Origin: Himantopus leucocephalus
Lineage: Eukaryota; Chordata; Aves; Charadriiformes; Recurvirostridae
NCBI GenBank assembly: GCA_003993805.1
Contig: RSEF01000031.1
Span: 57,449,150 to 57,513,149 of the forward strand
Direction of reading: 5' to 3'
DNA: 64,000 bases
How positions within the stretch are numbered: position 1 is the stretch's first letter; each line of letters begins with the position of its first letter. This document shows positions 20,636 through 33,650 of this stretch, in pieces. Position numbers and translations under genes: made by a program. The notes under the pieces are model-generated. The model did not search any database. It was not told the DNA's origin and saw only the letters and a program-made list of their open reading frames with translations.

Positions 20636-23600
20636 GAAAAAGCAAAGAGCATATTAGAAAGGAAAGGAGATATTGAAATAGATGCATCTGCACACAAATA
20701 AAACCCACTGTTTCAGAAAGAAAAAAGAACAGTGGTAAAATACAACATATTTTGCAACTATCTGGTGCTTTCTAGCTTTTGTGTGCTGCCTGTCTTGGTT
20801 GCTATTCCTTGTGAGGAGTTCATTAGTCTGATATATAAGATGAGCAGACCTACTTTCCACTGTGTAGGCTATGTGAAGGAAAACCAAATGAGAGTATGGG
20901 AAAAAAGAAAAGGGCTGGAAGAAGAAAATAAAAGTGTTTGTAAGAATCCTAATTCTTCCTAGTGGTAAATGTGTGTAATTGCGGTCATCAGCTGGTCGAA
21001 GTTCTTTCCCACTGTCTTGTACCATGTATGTTTCTACACTCCAACATATTACAATATTTTTTGTTTGTTTTCAGTTAGGCTTGTATAATATAAGAATTTA
21101 AGTACTCACTACAGGAAAAAATTCTTTAAAATCGATGAAAAATATTCAAGCTGAGTTAGTGAAAATTTTAACACAACAACTTTCTGAATGTAAAGCACTT
21201 GTTTTCATGCTTATTGAGTGTTCTCCATAGTTTCTGTGTGCTTTTGAGGAAGTGGCAGCTTCCACACTGATCTCCTACCCTTTAAGTTCCACTTCTAGTA
21301 GCAACTTTTCTAACAAATGAATTGTCTCATGTTAAAGGCTGACACAGAACTTAGGGGTGATCTCAAATTAGTCAAATTAATTTCTCTTTTTTAACGGATT
21401 TGTGCTTAAACTTAACATTCAAAAAATTCTGGGTAAGTGGTCTAAGAGGCAACTGCTCTCACTTCGGTTAATCTAAGTAGCCCTTACCAGTAATCACAAA
21501 TAAGGAAACCTCAGTAAATCTGTCTTCCTTGGGAGGACTCTAAGGTATGAATAACTTTAGCTGATCTTTCTTTCTGAGTAGTCAAAAGAGGTGCCATGTG
21601 TCTTCCTAAAATCCAGAAGGTCACTTACAGAATAAACACTAGGTAACTTCTATTGGCAAAGGCCACATGTAAAGCTGATGGAGTTCACAGGATGACACCT
21701 GGGATGGAGATGACCAGAAATCCTTCCATCTTCCCACCTCCCTTTCTTTTTCCAAGATCGGCTAGGTTACTCAAGTACTTCAATCTCAAATTACCATCTG
21801 TTAATGGCATCCACGTGAATGCTTTTGGGAAAATGACAGCGATAATGTCAGATTCAGTTGTCCTGGAAATGTCCTTCAGTTCCACACTAAATGAGAAGCT
21901 GTAAAAATTAAACCATAGTACTAGCAAGTTTAAAAGGCAAAACAATGTAAGACCTCTATAGTCTAGCAGAAGGAAAATTTAGGCTTTATAAACATCTGTC
22001 TCTCCCTGAAGTTTGTTTTTAACAGCTTCTCAGAAAGACTAAGTTCTCTCACTAATCAGAAAATCATTCTTTAAGAAGCCATTAAGAGAAAAGGGGGATA
22101 ATTTGGGCTTAGTTAATTACAAAGTCTCTTGGCTGTGTTCCAGATAGGTTTGTCTACAGTTGTATGAATATCTAAGTATTCTGGGGAGCTGGAGGAACTT
22201 AGGTCTGCTTAAAATTAAAGATGTTGGAACGAGACTATTTAAACCACGATGGGCAACACAGTGAGGGGTGTAACTGCTACAAGACAAAAAAAAAGCCTTT
22301 GAATAGCAGTATTTTCAGCTTGAAGTATAGGACATAAATTTGTCCTGACCTGCCAACAGTGTGGTCTGTTCTCCCCACTATTCTCCAAAGGTAATATGAA
22401 AGGGCTTAGCACTAACAAAAGAGCAAAAAGCTACTGAGATCTATAGGACTTCAGTCCTACCTAATGGGATGTTACATGTACAGATGAGTAAATTTCTTCA
22501 TAAAACCGTGATGAAAGCCTTTCAGCTTTCCTTTCTTTTAAATCTAGTTAGAAAAAACTTAATCCTAAACTATCTCTGTTCTGTCAGCCAACAAACACAA
22601 ATTTTACGTTTGACCAGAGAAACATGCTGGCTAGCCAGTGAGGAATTTTCAGTGAGTTATGAGCACAATTAAAAGCTTATCTTGAATACTGTGATAACTT
22701 TTAGTTTTATGACTGCTGTGTCATAAAGATATATAAGACCCGCCATTACCTATAATATCTGAGCCATAAAGACTTCTGTATGTGCAAACTGAGGAGTTTA
22801 GAGCCTCATAGTTCTTAACTGATCTGGTTGGCAAAATAAAACACGAGGGATCCAAGTGTGAGATAGTAGCTACAGAATACTTTAGTTACACTTGTGACTT
22901 TTTGGCTCAGGATGAGAGTGTCTTAGGGGAATTAAATCTCAGGAATGACTAGAACATAGTGAGTGTACACATTAGAAGAAGGAAGTCAGTAAATAATATA
23001 AAAAAATAAGATAGTAAGAAACATTCTTGGTAAGAGCTGTAAGTGTGGTATTTCACCGTAACTGGGACAGCTAGAAGTGGCAATTGTTCTTGCCACTTGC
23101 TTCTTCAGCCTTTCCATTTTTTTATATGTCAGAATAAAAACCTTAATTGGACCAATGCAGTTGTGCCCCATCTACAGTAAAGAAGCTGTGGTCTTCATTT
23201 GACAAAAGGATGCCTCTAACTGCACCTGTCAAAACCCTCCACCCTGAGGGTAGCTGTTGTGGAGAGGTAACAATTCCGGGCACACAAAGGACGTGTGCCA
23301 TTTCAGACTCATCATGCCTTAAACTACAGCTAGTAGAGACAGTCGCTCTGTCATATTCATTCCTTCCCACCAGCTGCAAGTGATGACTTCCTTCTGGAAA
23401 CAAGATACTCCGTAGATGCAACTTCAAATATTCTGTCATAAACACTGCAGGTACTGCTCTTTTACCAAAGGCCTTGTGAGAATACTGAGAGGGGATTTAC
23501 TGGCACACTTGCACTCTCCTTCAATGACGTTGAAGGGATTGAAGAAAAGACAAAACAAACAGTTTTATAATGTGACCACTTTCAATGGCATCAAGTTTAG

Positions 23601-24733
23601 AAACATTTCTCTTGCTACCTCTTCCCCAACTTCACCATGTTCTCTACTGAGAAGGACAATATTTTTTCTAAAGTGGACATTACTGATTAAAACAGGTGAA
23701 TATACCAGTGATCTCCTGCATCAGTTGTATCTTTCAACAAACTTGTTAAAATATACAATATATCTTTGATCAATAGTATCATAGGAAGCAATCTTGCCCT
23801 CACCTCCTAGTTATCCATAAGTTTCTGGAGAAATCGACAACAGCTGACGGATATCTCTACTTGGCAACATAAATTCTCTTAATCATACCGGAACCAAGCA
23901 TCCATAAGACCTGACTTAATTTGTCATGAACTTAATATAACAGTTAGTCTTGAGATGGATTCAGTTCCAGGTAGACAAGAGTGGAAATCAGGGTACAAAA
24001 TCCCCCTTTTGTCAGGGCTATCAAAAGGAAAACAAATTTTCTGTCTGTCCTTGGAAGCTTAAGCTTTGATTAATCCACTGTCTACCTTTAGGCAGCAGAC
24101 TGAGACACACTGGAGACAATCAGACTAAGAACAGACAGGAATAGTTACTAGAGGAAGTAAGGTCACTCTTATACACTGCATAGATTTCTCATCAAATACT
24201 CCACAAATCTTATTCTGACATTGAATCTCTTGGGCGGACAATGGCATGGGTATTCTTTCTAGAGAGTAATAAGTAGTATGACCAACCTACAGCTAGTGTG
24301 ATCCAGCAATGAAGAAGCATCCCACCTGAAACTTCAATGAAGCTCAAAGTTAAGAAAATAGTCTTCGTTGTGAACAGCCTGCATTAATAAGCAGGTGACA
24401 TAGAAGGACACACAAATGTTTAAAATTAATCTTCTAGGTTTCAACTTCAATTCTTCCATCCTGTGCGGGCATCTTTCCTTGCCCAAATGTACTACCTTGG
24501 GCAAATATTAGTGCTCCATTAATTTGCCTCTTGCAGTGCATTTTAACACAAAACTAATATAATACATCCTTTGTACACCAGCCACTGAAAGAAAGCTGAT
24601 GGGTGGAAGTAAATTATGCCCTTCTGAAATATCACCCATAGAACAAGCTGAAATGGACCCAGAAATGGTATGGAACTGTGAATCATTTTGACTGATTACG
24701 TACATTAATATTTCACTTTCTTGTCTTCCTAAG
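20636..24733. other. Intergenic DNA, no recognised gene
   Basis: This is AT-rich unique-looking sequence. Short open frames on both strands overlap and show no conserved motif. No repeat could be named with confidence. Confidence 0.5.
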
Positions 24734-24855
24734 TGCTCTTTGATGCAGAGGAGGTCATAGCTTCTGCAGCAGAGGCAGCAAAGGTTTCTGTAACTGAAGT
24801 GATGGAACGAGCTGGAGAGGCTGTTGAGAACAAGCTAAGATCACCAAATCAGTAG
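24734..24855 (+). other. Candidate terminal exon or coding remnant, unassigned
   Basis: A pyrimidine-rich acceptor (cactttcttgtcttcctaag) precedes a frame that is open for 39 codons from 24736 to a TAG at 24853-24855. The peptide is rich in Ala, Glu and Val, with a helical pattern (AEEVIASAAEAAK, then VMERAGEAVENK). I do not recognise the protein and see no upstream exon in matching phase. An open frame this short can arise by chance. Confidence 0.25.
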
Positions 24856-27324
24856 GAACTATTAGCATGAATGCAGCCCCAGAGGCAAGCAGGGGCCAGA
24901 AAGCTGCTGTCAGTTTTGATACCCTGCTGGTAGCATCAAAGGAATACCAATAAGTGATGAGGATCTGTGTGATTATTTTGTATTAACTCTTCCGAAAAGA
25001 GGAAACATGACTGAGTTCCTGGGATAAATCAGTTTGATGCTACCTGGATCTAAGTGTTATTTGGTATTGGATTATACTGTCTACAGGTAATATCTACAAA
25101 GCACCAGTAATGCTATTCCTGGTGTGTATAAGTCAGTCTGAAGGTCTTCACAGGAACAAAGCAAAAACCAAAACTCCACCTCTCCAACCTCAAGCGGTTG
25201 ACTTTACAAGCAAATATCCAGGGAAGGGTTAGAAACTTGTCAAAGTTAGGCAGTGTTTCAGAGATGTAGTGAGGCTGCTGCTGCTAAGCATGTACTCTTG
25301 ACAACAAACTGGTATGCTAAATGTTCAAGTTAGAATGTGGCTTCCAGTTGATCAAATGAAGTGGAATCACTTCTTTTGTTGATTTAAACTTAACTTATCT
25401 CACATCATCTGTTCAAGATAGAAAGATACTTCAGTCCTAGGCAGTTCAAATGAAATGTAAGCAATTGGTACCACTGGTGGCAAAACCCCCTCTGACTTAT
25501 TATAGGAATTCATAACTGCAAAGGAGGATTTAAGGAATCATCCTTGACTAGCCACTGCAACAGCTGATGCCATGTATGGTCAGACAGAACTTGCATTCAG
25601 GCACTCTTCAGAACTATGCTCCCTTAAGCATACAAGGTAGTGCTTTATGACTGCTTTTTCTGATCATCTCACATTTCCTTTGAAAAGTAGAGATGTTATG
25701 TGGCATCCCTACCTTGGCAATATCTGTCTTCCTCCAAAATCACATGCGCGACTTTCTCTGAGGATTTCACCTATAAACTAGTGTTCTTCACTGCAGGATT
25801 AAAGGATAGGCTTTCACTGAAGATTAGATTTAATTCTTCTCTGTATCAGAGTTCACTGCCTAATAAGTATAAATCAAAATCACAAATTCCTGTCTTGAGG
25901 TGTCTACAAAATTGCTCATTATGGCACCTGTTATGGCTGCATGAATGCTCACAGCACAATATCCACATAAGGCTGGATTAAAACTAGTTGCACAGAAGAG
26001 GCTGGCATGCAATAACTTTTTCTTGATCTCTTCCAGGATAGCATGCAGCCATCTAGCAGCTGCCTGTACCTTTCCCTTAGCTAGAATAACCCTTGTTACT
26101 ACTTTCAGCTAAATTTACAAAAGCTTTGGAGAGTTTTGAAGCTGCTTCCATAAAGCAGGGGAAAAAAAACCAAGAAAGTTACTACGTTTGTCTGGACTCT
26201 TATTTCAACTAAACTCCACCAGGGGGCCCACCAGAGCTCCATGGTGAAAATGCAACAGGTTGGGCAAAGCATGAGGAAAATCTCCCAGATTCAGCAAGCA
26301 AATCCCCTGGTGAGTAACTGTGTAAGGTTTTCAAACGCTCTCAATATTCAAACCTCTTGGTTCAAGCTTAACGATTCCAGGTACTAATTTCAGGAGATCC
26401 CTGTTCAGCCTGTATGTGCATTGTATTTGGATAGTGGAGTGGGTGACACTCACTCTTTGCTTGCTAATGAAGGGTTTCCGAAATTTGGCATAAGATATAA
26501 TTTCTCCTCCCCCCCCCCAAAAAAAAATAATCTATTTTGATCAATTAAAGAAATTTGTCAGCAATAAACTGAATATAATGCCTTTGATATAACAGCAACT
26601 TTTCTGACAGAGTTGTGTTCTAAATTCTTAAATAAAACCTGCTAACTTTAGTGGGAATGTCCAACATTTGCGTATGACATACATACTTTTCTAATCAGGC
26701 AGGATGTGCACATATAGACATTTCTGTACATGCACTAGCTCAGCTGTAACTTGAACACATTCACACTAGGCTGTAAATCTGCAGTTTATACACGATACTT
26801 AAATGTTCTTCTATTGGGAGGTATTGGTCAAAGAGGAAAAATGTAGATGGCACTTTCAGGAATTTGTCCATCAGCCACAAGTTGATAGTGTCAACTCACT
26901 TCTTACGAGCTGACTAGTAGTATGAATGTAGTTTGCTGTAGCTTCTGATCTCAGAGAATGGTCTCAACACCTCCAATTTGCCTCCCCAAGCCCTAGCTGG
27001 ACTGATCCAAGGAAGTGGACAAGAACCTTCAAGATAGCAAGGAAAAGCAAAAGCAGCTCTGGCTGGAATGGTGTAGGGAGCAGCCTGGAAGAAACAAAGA
27101 CCTGCCATCTGCCCAGCCAGAGGTCTATCACCAAGCAGTACAACTTGATGCTATCCTAATGGATATGCATTGCTGAACTAATGATTCCATGATTCTGCTG
27201 CACATAACTTTAGGTACTGTGTTTTTGATTTTCTGACTCTCTTTACAGCATATAGAGTCTTGTGCTTTGGCAGCAGTTTGTGCTATTATCCAGTTCTTGA
27301 AGGTGCATCAGAAGAACAGGTGCA

Positions 27325-27399
27325 TCAGATCAAAGATGAAGATGTCCATGCCGCCTCCTCTGCTGCCACATCCTTCCAGAATCTTTCTAGCAATTGTTT
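27325..27399 (-). other. Weak minus-strand exon-like segment
   Basis: On the minus strand, ttgttctctctctactctggcag is a strong-looking acceptor (the last 20 bases are nearly all pyrimidine). From 27399 one frame is open for 24 codons to a TGA ending at 27325 (KQLLERFWKDVAAEEAAW, then TSSSLI). It is short, has no recognised homologue and may be chance. Confidence 0.15.
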
Positions 27400-28637
27400 C
27401 TGCCAGAGTAGAGAGAGAACAAATAAAGCAAACAATGTCTGGATGTCCTACTGGACTACCTAATTCATAATATACCTTTAGAAAGCATTTAGGATCCTTC
27501 ACTCCTCATAAATCTTTGGAGAAGGAGGAAGAAGAAGATTAGGTAACTTCAACTAACAGCATTTTGGACTTGATAATGTAAAAAACTTAATCATGCTCCT
27601 CTGTAGACCATCAAGAATAGTCAGAAAAGCTAAATATAAATTGTTGTTTTCTCAGCTAATGTAAAAGTGACTGGTTCACGACTGGTTCTGTACACCTAGA
27701 ATTTATCTAGAAGATAAATCAATACTTTTATGTAAGGCTTGCTTTTCATGCCTGCAGCCTTCTCTGCAAGCAGTACCCCTTGTAGTCAACCATTTAGCTG
27801 CAGATACCTGAATGACAACAGGATTTATATAGAGCTAAAAAGGTAGGAGGGAAGAGTTTGACTACTGTGCTTCAGCACAGAGGGCACTAGTGCGTGTAGT
27901 TCAGGGAAAATCACATATGCAGTTTTTACATTTTTTTTCCTCCGTACTAAAGCTTTTTCAGCATAAAAAGCTTTTTTGTGTGACCTAACACCTATTTATA
28001 TCCTGCCTAGCTAAACAGGCTGAACACCTGCTGTTGGTCAACACAACACTAAGCACCCAAAATGAGATTAGTCTAACCTGTCTGTTGAAAATGATTTATT
28101 GATCTTTTGGAACAGATCCCCTGACACCATAAAACATGCTAATTTTAGAAAGATCTAGACAACAGTCTTGCTTCAGAGTAAATACTCATTGCATTCTCAA
28201 ATGATTGCCTCATTCTTTCAAAAGTAAACTTATTTGTGTATAAGAAGCAGAAGGGACAGTTGAAAACCCCTTTAAATAAATAGCTTGTAAGCACTAAAGC
28301 CTTGTAGTAGTTCTTCTATCCTGATTAGCGATATCAGGATGCTAATGCACATAGCTAAAGCTTATAAAGATACAAGTAAGTTCTAGGCAACAGCAGCTCC
28401 ATTACCTCTTGAGGCAAGGCTGTAGACCTTCAAAAACGCAGCCAAGCTCATGCTGGCTCCCAGGTTAACAGGATGACCATCTCTAGTCACCCCATAATGT
28501 GTCCTCGGTCTCATTGTTCAATAAACTGGCAGCCTTCAGCTATTTTCCCTGTTACATTACCTTGATTTAGATCAAACACATTCACACCACCAACCCCCTC
28601 CCCCACCCCACCCCCACATCAAGATCAGGACTGGGGA

Positions 28638-28664
28638 GAAAGTAAAGAAAGTAAAGAAAGTAAA
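28638..28664. repeat. Tandem repeat, about 3 copies of GAAAGTAAA
   Basis: Three consecutive nine-base units GAAAGTAAA are directly visible in otherwise unique intergenic sequence. Confidence 0.9.
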
Positions 28665-30075
28665 ACTTAAGGATGTGTGACAGAAAAGAGAACAGTATTT
28701 CTGCCATTGCTTTCCCTCTTGCTTGCTATTGTTAGCAATAGGTCTATGAAGTTAAATTTTGATGTGATTATCTTTACTTCTCCCCATTTATTTTCCTCAG
28801 AGCCTTCTGTAAACTTTCTTAACAAAAAGAACTATTTGTATGGTACAGTCTATTTAAGTCTTGCACTATAAAGGGGAATATAACCATTTGACTCGTGAAG
28901 TATTGTTCCAACAGGAACAGTGTGCACCTGTGGGTCCTATACCCCATTGTGGAAGACGTCTGCATCTCCCCTCTGTAAGGGACATGGCTTTCAAAGAATA
29001 AAGGCTGAGTCAAAAGGCTGGCAGATCTGTCTATTGTATCTTTCATTTTTCTTTTAAAAAGAGCGTTTCATTGTAAACTGAAGCTGTCTTTCATTCCATC
29101 GGTTGAACCTTGGTCCATTTCTGATTTCTTCTCACTTGTCATTTTGTGCTGTTTGACCTTATCTTTTATGCCCTTCAAAACGACAAGGTTAATGTGATGC
29201 ATTTCAGTTAATACTTCTGTTACGCTGCCGCAGATTCAATGACTGTCTTCTGCAAAGTCAGTCATACTTCTGAATGTAGTACCCCCATATAAGCGTACGA
29301 AGCTTAGTACAAAGTATATCTATGCTGAGAACAACTCTTTTCTCAAACTGCCATCCATAATGGATTATGTTATGTTCCACTTTCAGCCTCAAACAGAAGC
29401 TATCCTAGCTGAGCACAGATATGTTAACTTTGCTGTTTTAAGAAGCTGCTGACTGCTTAGACAGAAACTCTTCTCAGTCAGCTTCTGTGCAATCACTAGC
29501 TGTCAAAAAGGGTCAGTTGTGCTCTGTCTTGCCCTATATTGTTCCTATGTGTGTGTATACATATAAGTCCCCGAGACTAAATTTCAGTACTAAAGTAAAA
29601 ACAAGTTTTGATCCTGAGACAAAGAGTAGTAATAATCTCCTGTATGCCTGTCTACAACATGTATGTGCCATGCTGAATCCTATGACTGAACACAAACACT
29701 ATTCCCCAAGTTTGTCTCTTTCTTCTTTGCAATTGCTGTCTTTATAGCAATGTTCATAGCTGGAGGTGTCTAAAGAACACTGAAAAAACAAACTACTGTT
29801 CTACACACAAAATGCTTTTGTTAACTGAAATGATGTCTTGGAAATGGTTGGCATTCATCCTTGTCCCATTTCTTTATGTGCAGCATATCCATGAAAATGT
29901 TATCATCGACTGATAACGACATGGGAGCATCCAGTCCTGCAATAAAGAACTCCAGATATTCATATGTCAGGAATCCTTCTTGAAAAAAAAAAAAAATTTA
30001 TTTTTTTAACATAACTTTGCTCCGATATTACTGTCTGTCTTTTTACTCAGTTTTGAATCATTACATAGTATAGCT

Positions 30076-30095
30076 GGGGGGGGGGACGGGGACGG
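30076..30095 (+). repeat. G-rich run with quadruplex potential
   Basis: Ten Gs are followed by AC, four Gs, AC and two Gs. The ten-G run can itself supply three G-triplets, so an intramolecular G-quadruplex is possible on the plus strand. There is no nearby gene or promoter. Confidence 0.7.
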
Positions 30096-30944
30096 ACTTT
30101 AACTAATAATGAAGTTTGCAGTATCAGATATGGGATATGAATTGTCAGAATTTTAATTTATTCTCTCTACATGTATAGAAGCTATTCTGTTTTTAATCAT
30201 AAGGTCATCATCTTCCTATAACAAAGGTCTGTCTGCTTCTATGCAATCACTAGCTGACTTTCCAGAATTAGGAATAGTAGCAGTATTACACAAGCTAGGT
30301 GCAGAGCCACTGGTTTAATTTGTTGTAGGGGTCAGCATTACAGGTTATCATAAAACTGCAATAGAAATGGATCCAACAGAAAACAACTGCCAAATTTATA
30401 TTGGGGTTTTGTTTTGGGGTTGGGGTTTTTTTGGTGAACTGATGGATGTTGCCTCATTTTTTGGCTTGTAAATTTGATTGACCAAGAATCTATTTTTAAT
30501 ACTCTCCACTTTTGATCCTGTTATGCCTCACTTCTAAAATGAAGATAATAAAATTTGAATGTGTTGAAATGTTGAATGTTTGAATGCGGAAGATAAACAC
30601 TTTAGTATTTCATGATGCCCAGACTACAAAGCATCATAAAGGAGTCTAACGGAATCAATTACATTTTCAGAGAGAGGCTATAAAAGGTGTAAAATAAAAT
30701 GCTTTCCAAACACCCCAAGTCCTTGGGCTCCTCATCCCAGACCACAGCCTCCTTTGAAGAGAGAGGTCCGGATGCACCTTGGTGCTCACCAGTTCTTCAA
30801 GAAATTCTACATTTCCTTTTGGACACCTGAAGAAAGTCTTTTCCACCGTAACCTGGAGCCTTTCAGAGCATCTGTCTGGGTACTTCAGGAGACCCTGAAG
30901 AGATTTACTAAGCTTTGTCCAGCCTGAGGGGCAAGTTCAGAGAT

Positions 30945-31535
30945 TGGTGTGGTTTAACCCCAGCCAGCAACTAAACACCACACAGCCACTCGCTTGGTCC
31001 TCCTGGGTGGGATGGGGAGAGAATCAAGAGACTAAAAGTGAGAAAACTCATGGGTTAAGATAAAGACAGTTTAATAGGTACAGCAAAAGCCACACAGGCA
31101 AGCAAAGCAAAACAAGGAATTCATTCACTACTTCCCATGGGCGGACAGGTGTACAGCCATCTCCAGGAAAGCAGGGCTCCCAGTAACACTTACTTGGGAA
31201 GATAAACGCCATAACTCTGAACATCCACCTCCCTTCCTTCTTCTTCCTCCAGCTTTTATTGCTGAACACGATGTCATATGGTATGGAATATCCCTTTGGT
31301 CATTTGGGATCAGCTGTCCAAGCTGTGTCCTCTCCCATCTTCTTGTGCACCCCCAGCCCACCTGCTGGTGGGGTGGTGTGAGAGGCAGAAAAGGCCTTGA
31401 TTCTGTGTAAGCACTGCTCTGGAACAGAGAAAACATCCCTGTGTTATCAACACTGGTTTCAGCACAAATCCAAGACATAGCCCCATGCTACCTAGTATGA
31501 AGAAAATTAACTCTATCCCAGCCAAAACCAGTACA
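30945..31535 (-). mobile_element. Solo LTR of an avian endogenous retrovirus, copy A
   Basis: The 591-base segment matches, read in reverse, a widespread bird LTR. The plus strand opens TGGTGTGGTTTAACCCCAGC and closes aactctatcccagccaaaac then cagtaca, giving the usual TG...CA ends. It shares long blocks with copy B at 57.3 kb, such as cagcaaaagccacacaggca and gtatggaatatccctttggt. The flanks are GAGAT (30940-30944) and GAGAG (31536-31540), a possible 5-bp target duplication with one mismatch. The TATA-like box is degraded (CAATAAAAG). No gag, pol or env lies alongside, so it is a solo LTR. The class is not resolved. Confidence 0.85.
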
Positions 31536-32720
31536 GAGAGTCAGCATCTCTGACAGCGTGGGTTCAGGGAGCAGTAAGTGGCTGAGAGGGTACAAAGGCT
31601 GGAGGTGACTCCATTCCTATCACTTTGATAGAAATCTCTTCAAAAGCAGGCATAGCCATGCTAATGTTATGCTCTGTAAAGCTATGGAAAGCAGCAGTGT
31701 ACTTTTGTAAAACTACCAGCTGTTCAAAAACAGTCAATTATCAATGTGTAAGACCTGGAGTATGATCTTTCTTCAGACACCCACCCAAGTGAAAGTTGTA
31801 TTCTCATTTTCTATACATGGATTAGTAGCGTGGCTTGCACCTTCTTCTAGCTCTAACTGTCAGGAAAGATCAAACTCAGAGAGAAACAAATACATTTGAT
31901 TTTTTCAATTGAGAAATAAAAATCCAATCATTTTTCTTGTTGTTGTTGTTTTGTAAGTATAAGTAAGGTTTATTCCATTTATGAACAACTCCATTCTTCT
32001 TTTTATCTGACATCTATCTATGAATAGCCTGTTTTGAAATATGCAGTACCTTAGCGGAATTACAGATTATGGTCTTTTCAATTGGACTGTCGTATTCTCA
32101 GGAGCAATTCAACATTACTGATATTTAGATACTTGCTTACATCAGCAAAATACTAGCTGCTCTTAGACATCTACAGAATTTTCAGTCTTTACTTAAGGAA
32201 ACAGAACCTGGTTAAAGTTCACATTGTCAGGCACACATGTGTTAATTCGAACACCCAACATCAAAACCACCTTATGTCTTCTTTTTTTACAGCTGCTTCC
32301 ATGTGTCCAAACAGTGCCAAACACAGCAGGATTTTGGCAGTGATAGCAACATTTGGAAGCCATTGCATCATGTACCTAATATTTATGAAGTCAAAATTTC
32401 ATCCCAAGGACAGTCAAAAGTCCAGAACTCATAATGAAGGGAAGAAGAGAGCAGAATTGCTCCAAATAATGGGCTGGAAAAATGAAGCACCAAATCTTCA
32501 AAAGTACATAGCCTTCAACAATAAAAGAATTCTTTTCTAAAAATATTTATTATTTAAATAGCTGCAGTTTGCAAAAGTTTGGCTCAAACAATTCACTATT
32601 TTTTGGAATGTTATGGAAGATAATTGAAGTACAGTAAAAAACCTTGGTCCATGAAGCACCAAAACATAATCCTGGGAAAATCAAGACTTGAGGTAAAAAA
32701 TAAGTCTTTTTTTTTTCGAC

Positions 32721-32725
32721 AAAAN

Positions 32726-32791
<66 letters not shown>

Positions 32792-32794
32792 AAA
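32721..32794. repeat. Homopolymer block A-T-A with an N, probable assembly artefact
   Basis: About 39 As (with one N at 32725) are followed by 11 Ts and then 23 As. Such an abrupt switch suggests a poorly resolved poly(A) tract rather than true genomic sequence. Confidence 0.8.
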
Positions 32795-33599
32795 GAAAAA
32801 GCATCACCCACCAAATACTACAAGACCCATCAGATTAACCATTCCTTTGCACAGGTTTCTTGATGGAGCATTAAAAAAAATGTAGCACATACTTTTTTCC
32901 ACATATTCCTTCTTAGAAGTGGCATGTTCCAAGCGATTCATGTTTGTATCTCCCACAGTGTTACTTAATCAAGCATGTACTTGCAAATCTGTAAATTCAT
33001 ACTTTAAGATCATGAGGTAATGGCTTCAGTCCAACATGTCAGTATTCTGGATAGGGATAACCCCTTACATAGATAGTCTTGAGAGGAAATGGAAGAAATT
33101 GACATGAATCAAGGTTAATGGAATATACATAGAAGACAATGACAGGGTGAAAGGGAAGGAGGATCTAGTGGTCATGTCCTGCAGAGAAGGAGGACAGGAA
33201 TATTTCTGAAAAGAAGCAACAGCTCATATTATGCAGTGCAGCCTTTGTAACAGTGAGGTGAGGGACTCAGTTAAACTGAATGGATGCTGGGAATTTCTGA
33301 CAGGTCTCCTGAGGCTTCCAGAGTCCTCAGAGTAACTGGTCCCACGCCGTGGAACTCTCACTATCCTCGACACTCACTGGATTTTTAAGGAATCAGCCAG
33401 CAGGATTAGACCTTAATATGGGATTTGGTGACTATAGTTTCACCTATTTCATTTCTCACTAGCCTAGGAAACCATTCTTTCCATATCATAAGTGCCTACT
33501 TATTATCAGACTTTAAATTATAATGGCATAAAAAGCTTTGCTCCTCATACTATAAATAGGTAAGCACTGGAGTAAAACAAATTAGCTGAAGAATGAAGC

Positions 33600-33650
33600 T
33601 GTATTTTTCAGCAAGTGTAACTTGGATCAGCTCCACTGACCTCAGTGGCC
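33600..33650 (-). repeat. Ancient short interspersed repeat, copy 1
   Basis: Read on the minus strand it contains gaggtcagtggagctgatcc, then aagttacacttgctgaaaaa. This resembles an old amniote repeat whose core is similar to 'gaagtcaatggagctacacc...ttacaccagctgaggatctgg'. A second copy is at 58581. The family name is not certain. Confidence 0.45.

Larger units (their letters stand above)
24856..30944. other. Intergenic DNA with simple repeats, no recognised gene
   Basis: The stretch contains C and A tracts near 26510-26527, a C/A-rich stretch at 28587-28619, and a 9-bp tandem repeat at 28638-28664. It also has a weak minus-strand exon-like segment at 27325-27399 and a G-rich run at 30076-30095. 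No conserved protein fragment was recognised. Confidence 0.5.
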
